Assembly: GCA_021204375.1 (NCBI GenBank)
Contig: JAJPZL010000313.1
Location: 2,806 to 11,209 of the forward strand
Length of the DNA stretch: 8,404 bases
Direction of reading: 5' to 3'
DNA from: Bacteroides sp.
GTDB taxonomy: Bacteria > Bacteroidota > Bacteroidia > Bacteroidales > Bacteroidaceae
The notes under the pieces were generated by a model. The model was not told the origin of the DNA. It did not search any database and worked only from the letters and a program-made list of their open reading frames with translations. Positions 7,636 through 8,404 of the stretch are shown in pieces (position 1 is the first letter of the stretch; every line of letters starts with the position of its first letter). A program made the translations under genes and the position numbers.

Positions 7636-8346
7636 TTATAGTATTTGCTGTAAAGTGGCAAAGTTAGTGATAGTGGTATCCGCCTCATCCAATTCATCTC
7701 CGTTAATTTCCGGTTTGACCCAAATAGTTTTACACCCCAGGCTACGGGCAGGATGAATATCGTTTTTCAGTGTATCTCCTATCATCAGAATTTCATCTGC
7801 AGGAAGGCCCAATTTTTCGAATGCATGGTAGAAAATAGCGGGATCGGGCTTACGGCAATTTACCAGGGTAGAATCAATGATATGGGTAAAGTAGTGATCA
7901 ATACCGTAAGTAGTGAGTACCTGTTTTACATTGCCGTAAAAATTAGAAATCAGCATAAGCGGATACTTTGCAGCCAGATATTCAAGCACGGGACAAGCCT
8001 GAGATAGGATCTCCTTTACGTGCCGGTCGCACACGGAAGAGATCTTTTCCGGATAAGAATGTACCAATCCGGTATCCGGTAAAAATCCATGTTCTATCAG
8101 ATATCCGATCTCCAGCTTTGTTTTGATAAGAAGAGTCTGGTAAAAGTCATCTTCCGGTTTTACCAACGGCATTTTACCCATCGTTCTTTCTCCATATACA
8201 TAGGCATCCCAGAACTGCTCATAACTTACTTCAATACCCAACCGGCAGTAAGCATTCCACAATACCTCTCCCCAGTAGTGGCCATTGGTATCAATAGTAC
8301 CCCCATAATCAAAAATAATTCCCTTTATATGCCGAAACTTATCCAT
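7636..8346 (-). CDS. HAD-superfamily hydrolase (subfamily IA-like phosphatase)
   Basis: HAD proteins are mostly small-molecule phosphatases. This 236-aa protein has motif I FDYGGTID with nucleophile D13, motif II Ser S134 (LISNFYGN), motif III Lys K166 (RKPDP) and motif IV GDTLKND (D191, D196). An alpha-helical C1 cap fills about residues 20-115. The usual second Asp of DxD is Gly (G15), as in other FDxGGT-type HADs; without this general acid the activity may be weak or specialised. Substrate is unknown. The ATG at 8346 is the first in frame, with a TAA a few codons upstream. A possible longer start exists at 8372 if an A6 tract once had seven A. The gene is otherwise intact and transcribed toward the GH43 gene, 172 bp away. 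Confidence 0.88.
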   Translation of the reverse strand: MDKFRHIKGIIFDYGGTIDTNGHYWGEVLWNAYCRLGIEVSYEQFWDAYVYGERTMGKMPLVKPEDDFYQTLLIKTKLEIGYLIEHGFLPDTGLVHSYPEKISSVCDRHVKEILSQACPVLEYLAAKYPLMLISNFYGNVKQVLTTYGIDHYFTHIIDSTLVNCRKPDPAIFYHAFEKLGLPADEILMIGDTLKNDIHPARSLGCKTIWVKPEINGDELDEADTTITNFATLQQIL

Positions 8347-8348
8347 AT

Positions 8349-8385
8349 CTATTTTTTGTTACCTATTTTCATTATTAAAACTCCT
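8349..8385 (-). other. short ORF with strong Shine-Dalgarno, just upstream of the HAD gene
   Basis: AGGAG (8385-8381) lies 8 nt before an ATG (8372-8370) that opens MKIGNKK and stops at TAG (8351-8349), 2 nt before the HAD ATG. It is either a tiny upstream peptide coupled to HAD translation, or the true HAD N-terminus cut off by loss of one A in the A6 run (plus-strand T 8352-8357), which would give MKIGNKKIDMDKFRHIKG. Strong Shine-Dalgarno sites are not typical of Bacteroidota. Confidence 0.35.
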
Positions 8386-8404
8386 ACCGTGTTACAGACA
8401 ACTA

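Noticed and set aside
1..8404. Defence system, mobile element, CRISPR or other novel multi-gene system
   Set aside because: All genes belong to known housekeeping or carbohydrate-related families; no terminal inverted repeats, transposase, repeat-spacer pattern or toxin-antitoxin pair is seen.

Overview
The window looks like chromosomal DNA of a member of the Bacteroidales (Bacteroidota). I base this on protein similarity from memory: the RlmD, RluA-type, methionine aminopeptidase, RmuC, Acyltransferase_3, GH43 and HAD proteins all read like Bacteroides/Parabacteroides-type homologues. Base composition is moderate, with AT-rich intergenic DNA. No search was run. I see no tRNA, rRNA, CRISPR array, insertion sequence or phage gene.

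Left half (about 1-4596, plus strand): a compact four-gene operon. It encodes an RlmD-type 23S rRNA uridine methyltransferase (intact), an RluA-family pseudouridine synthase (broken), a type I methionine aminopeptidase (broken) and RmuC (intact). When the damaged genes are read through their lesions, the junctions are tight: a 4-nt gap, an 11-nt overlap and a 20-nt gap. This supports the corrected ends. The shared theme is housekeeping: rRNA modification, N-terminal protein processing and genome stability.

Right half (about 4611-8404, minus strand): an integral-membrane acyltransferase (broken), an AT-rich spacer with a strong hairpin terminator and a possible coding remnant, a secreted GH43 glycoside hydrolase with a C-terminal discoidin-like domain (frameshifted in its signal peptide), and a HAD-superfamily phosphatase-like protein (intact, start uncertain). 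The GH43 fits polysaccharide degradation at the cell surface. No SusC/SusD pair is visible, so there is no proof of a polysaccharide-utilisation locus.

The main observation is not a new system but gene decay. Four of seven genes carry a total of six frameshifts and two in-frame stop codons. The indels lie in or beside A/T homopolymers. The broken RluA and MetAP genes also show changes at otherwise conserved active-site positions (HRLD to NQLE; EHT to EKM), which single-base read errors would not readily explain. The two readings are a genome in early reductive decay (for example a host-restricted symbiont) or a homopolymer-error-rich assembly of a divergent organism. I favour decay, with moderate confidence.
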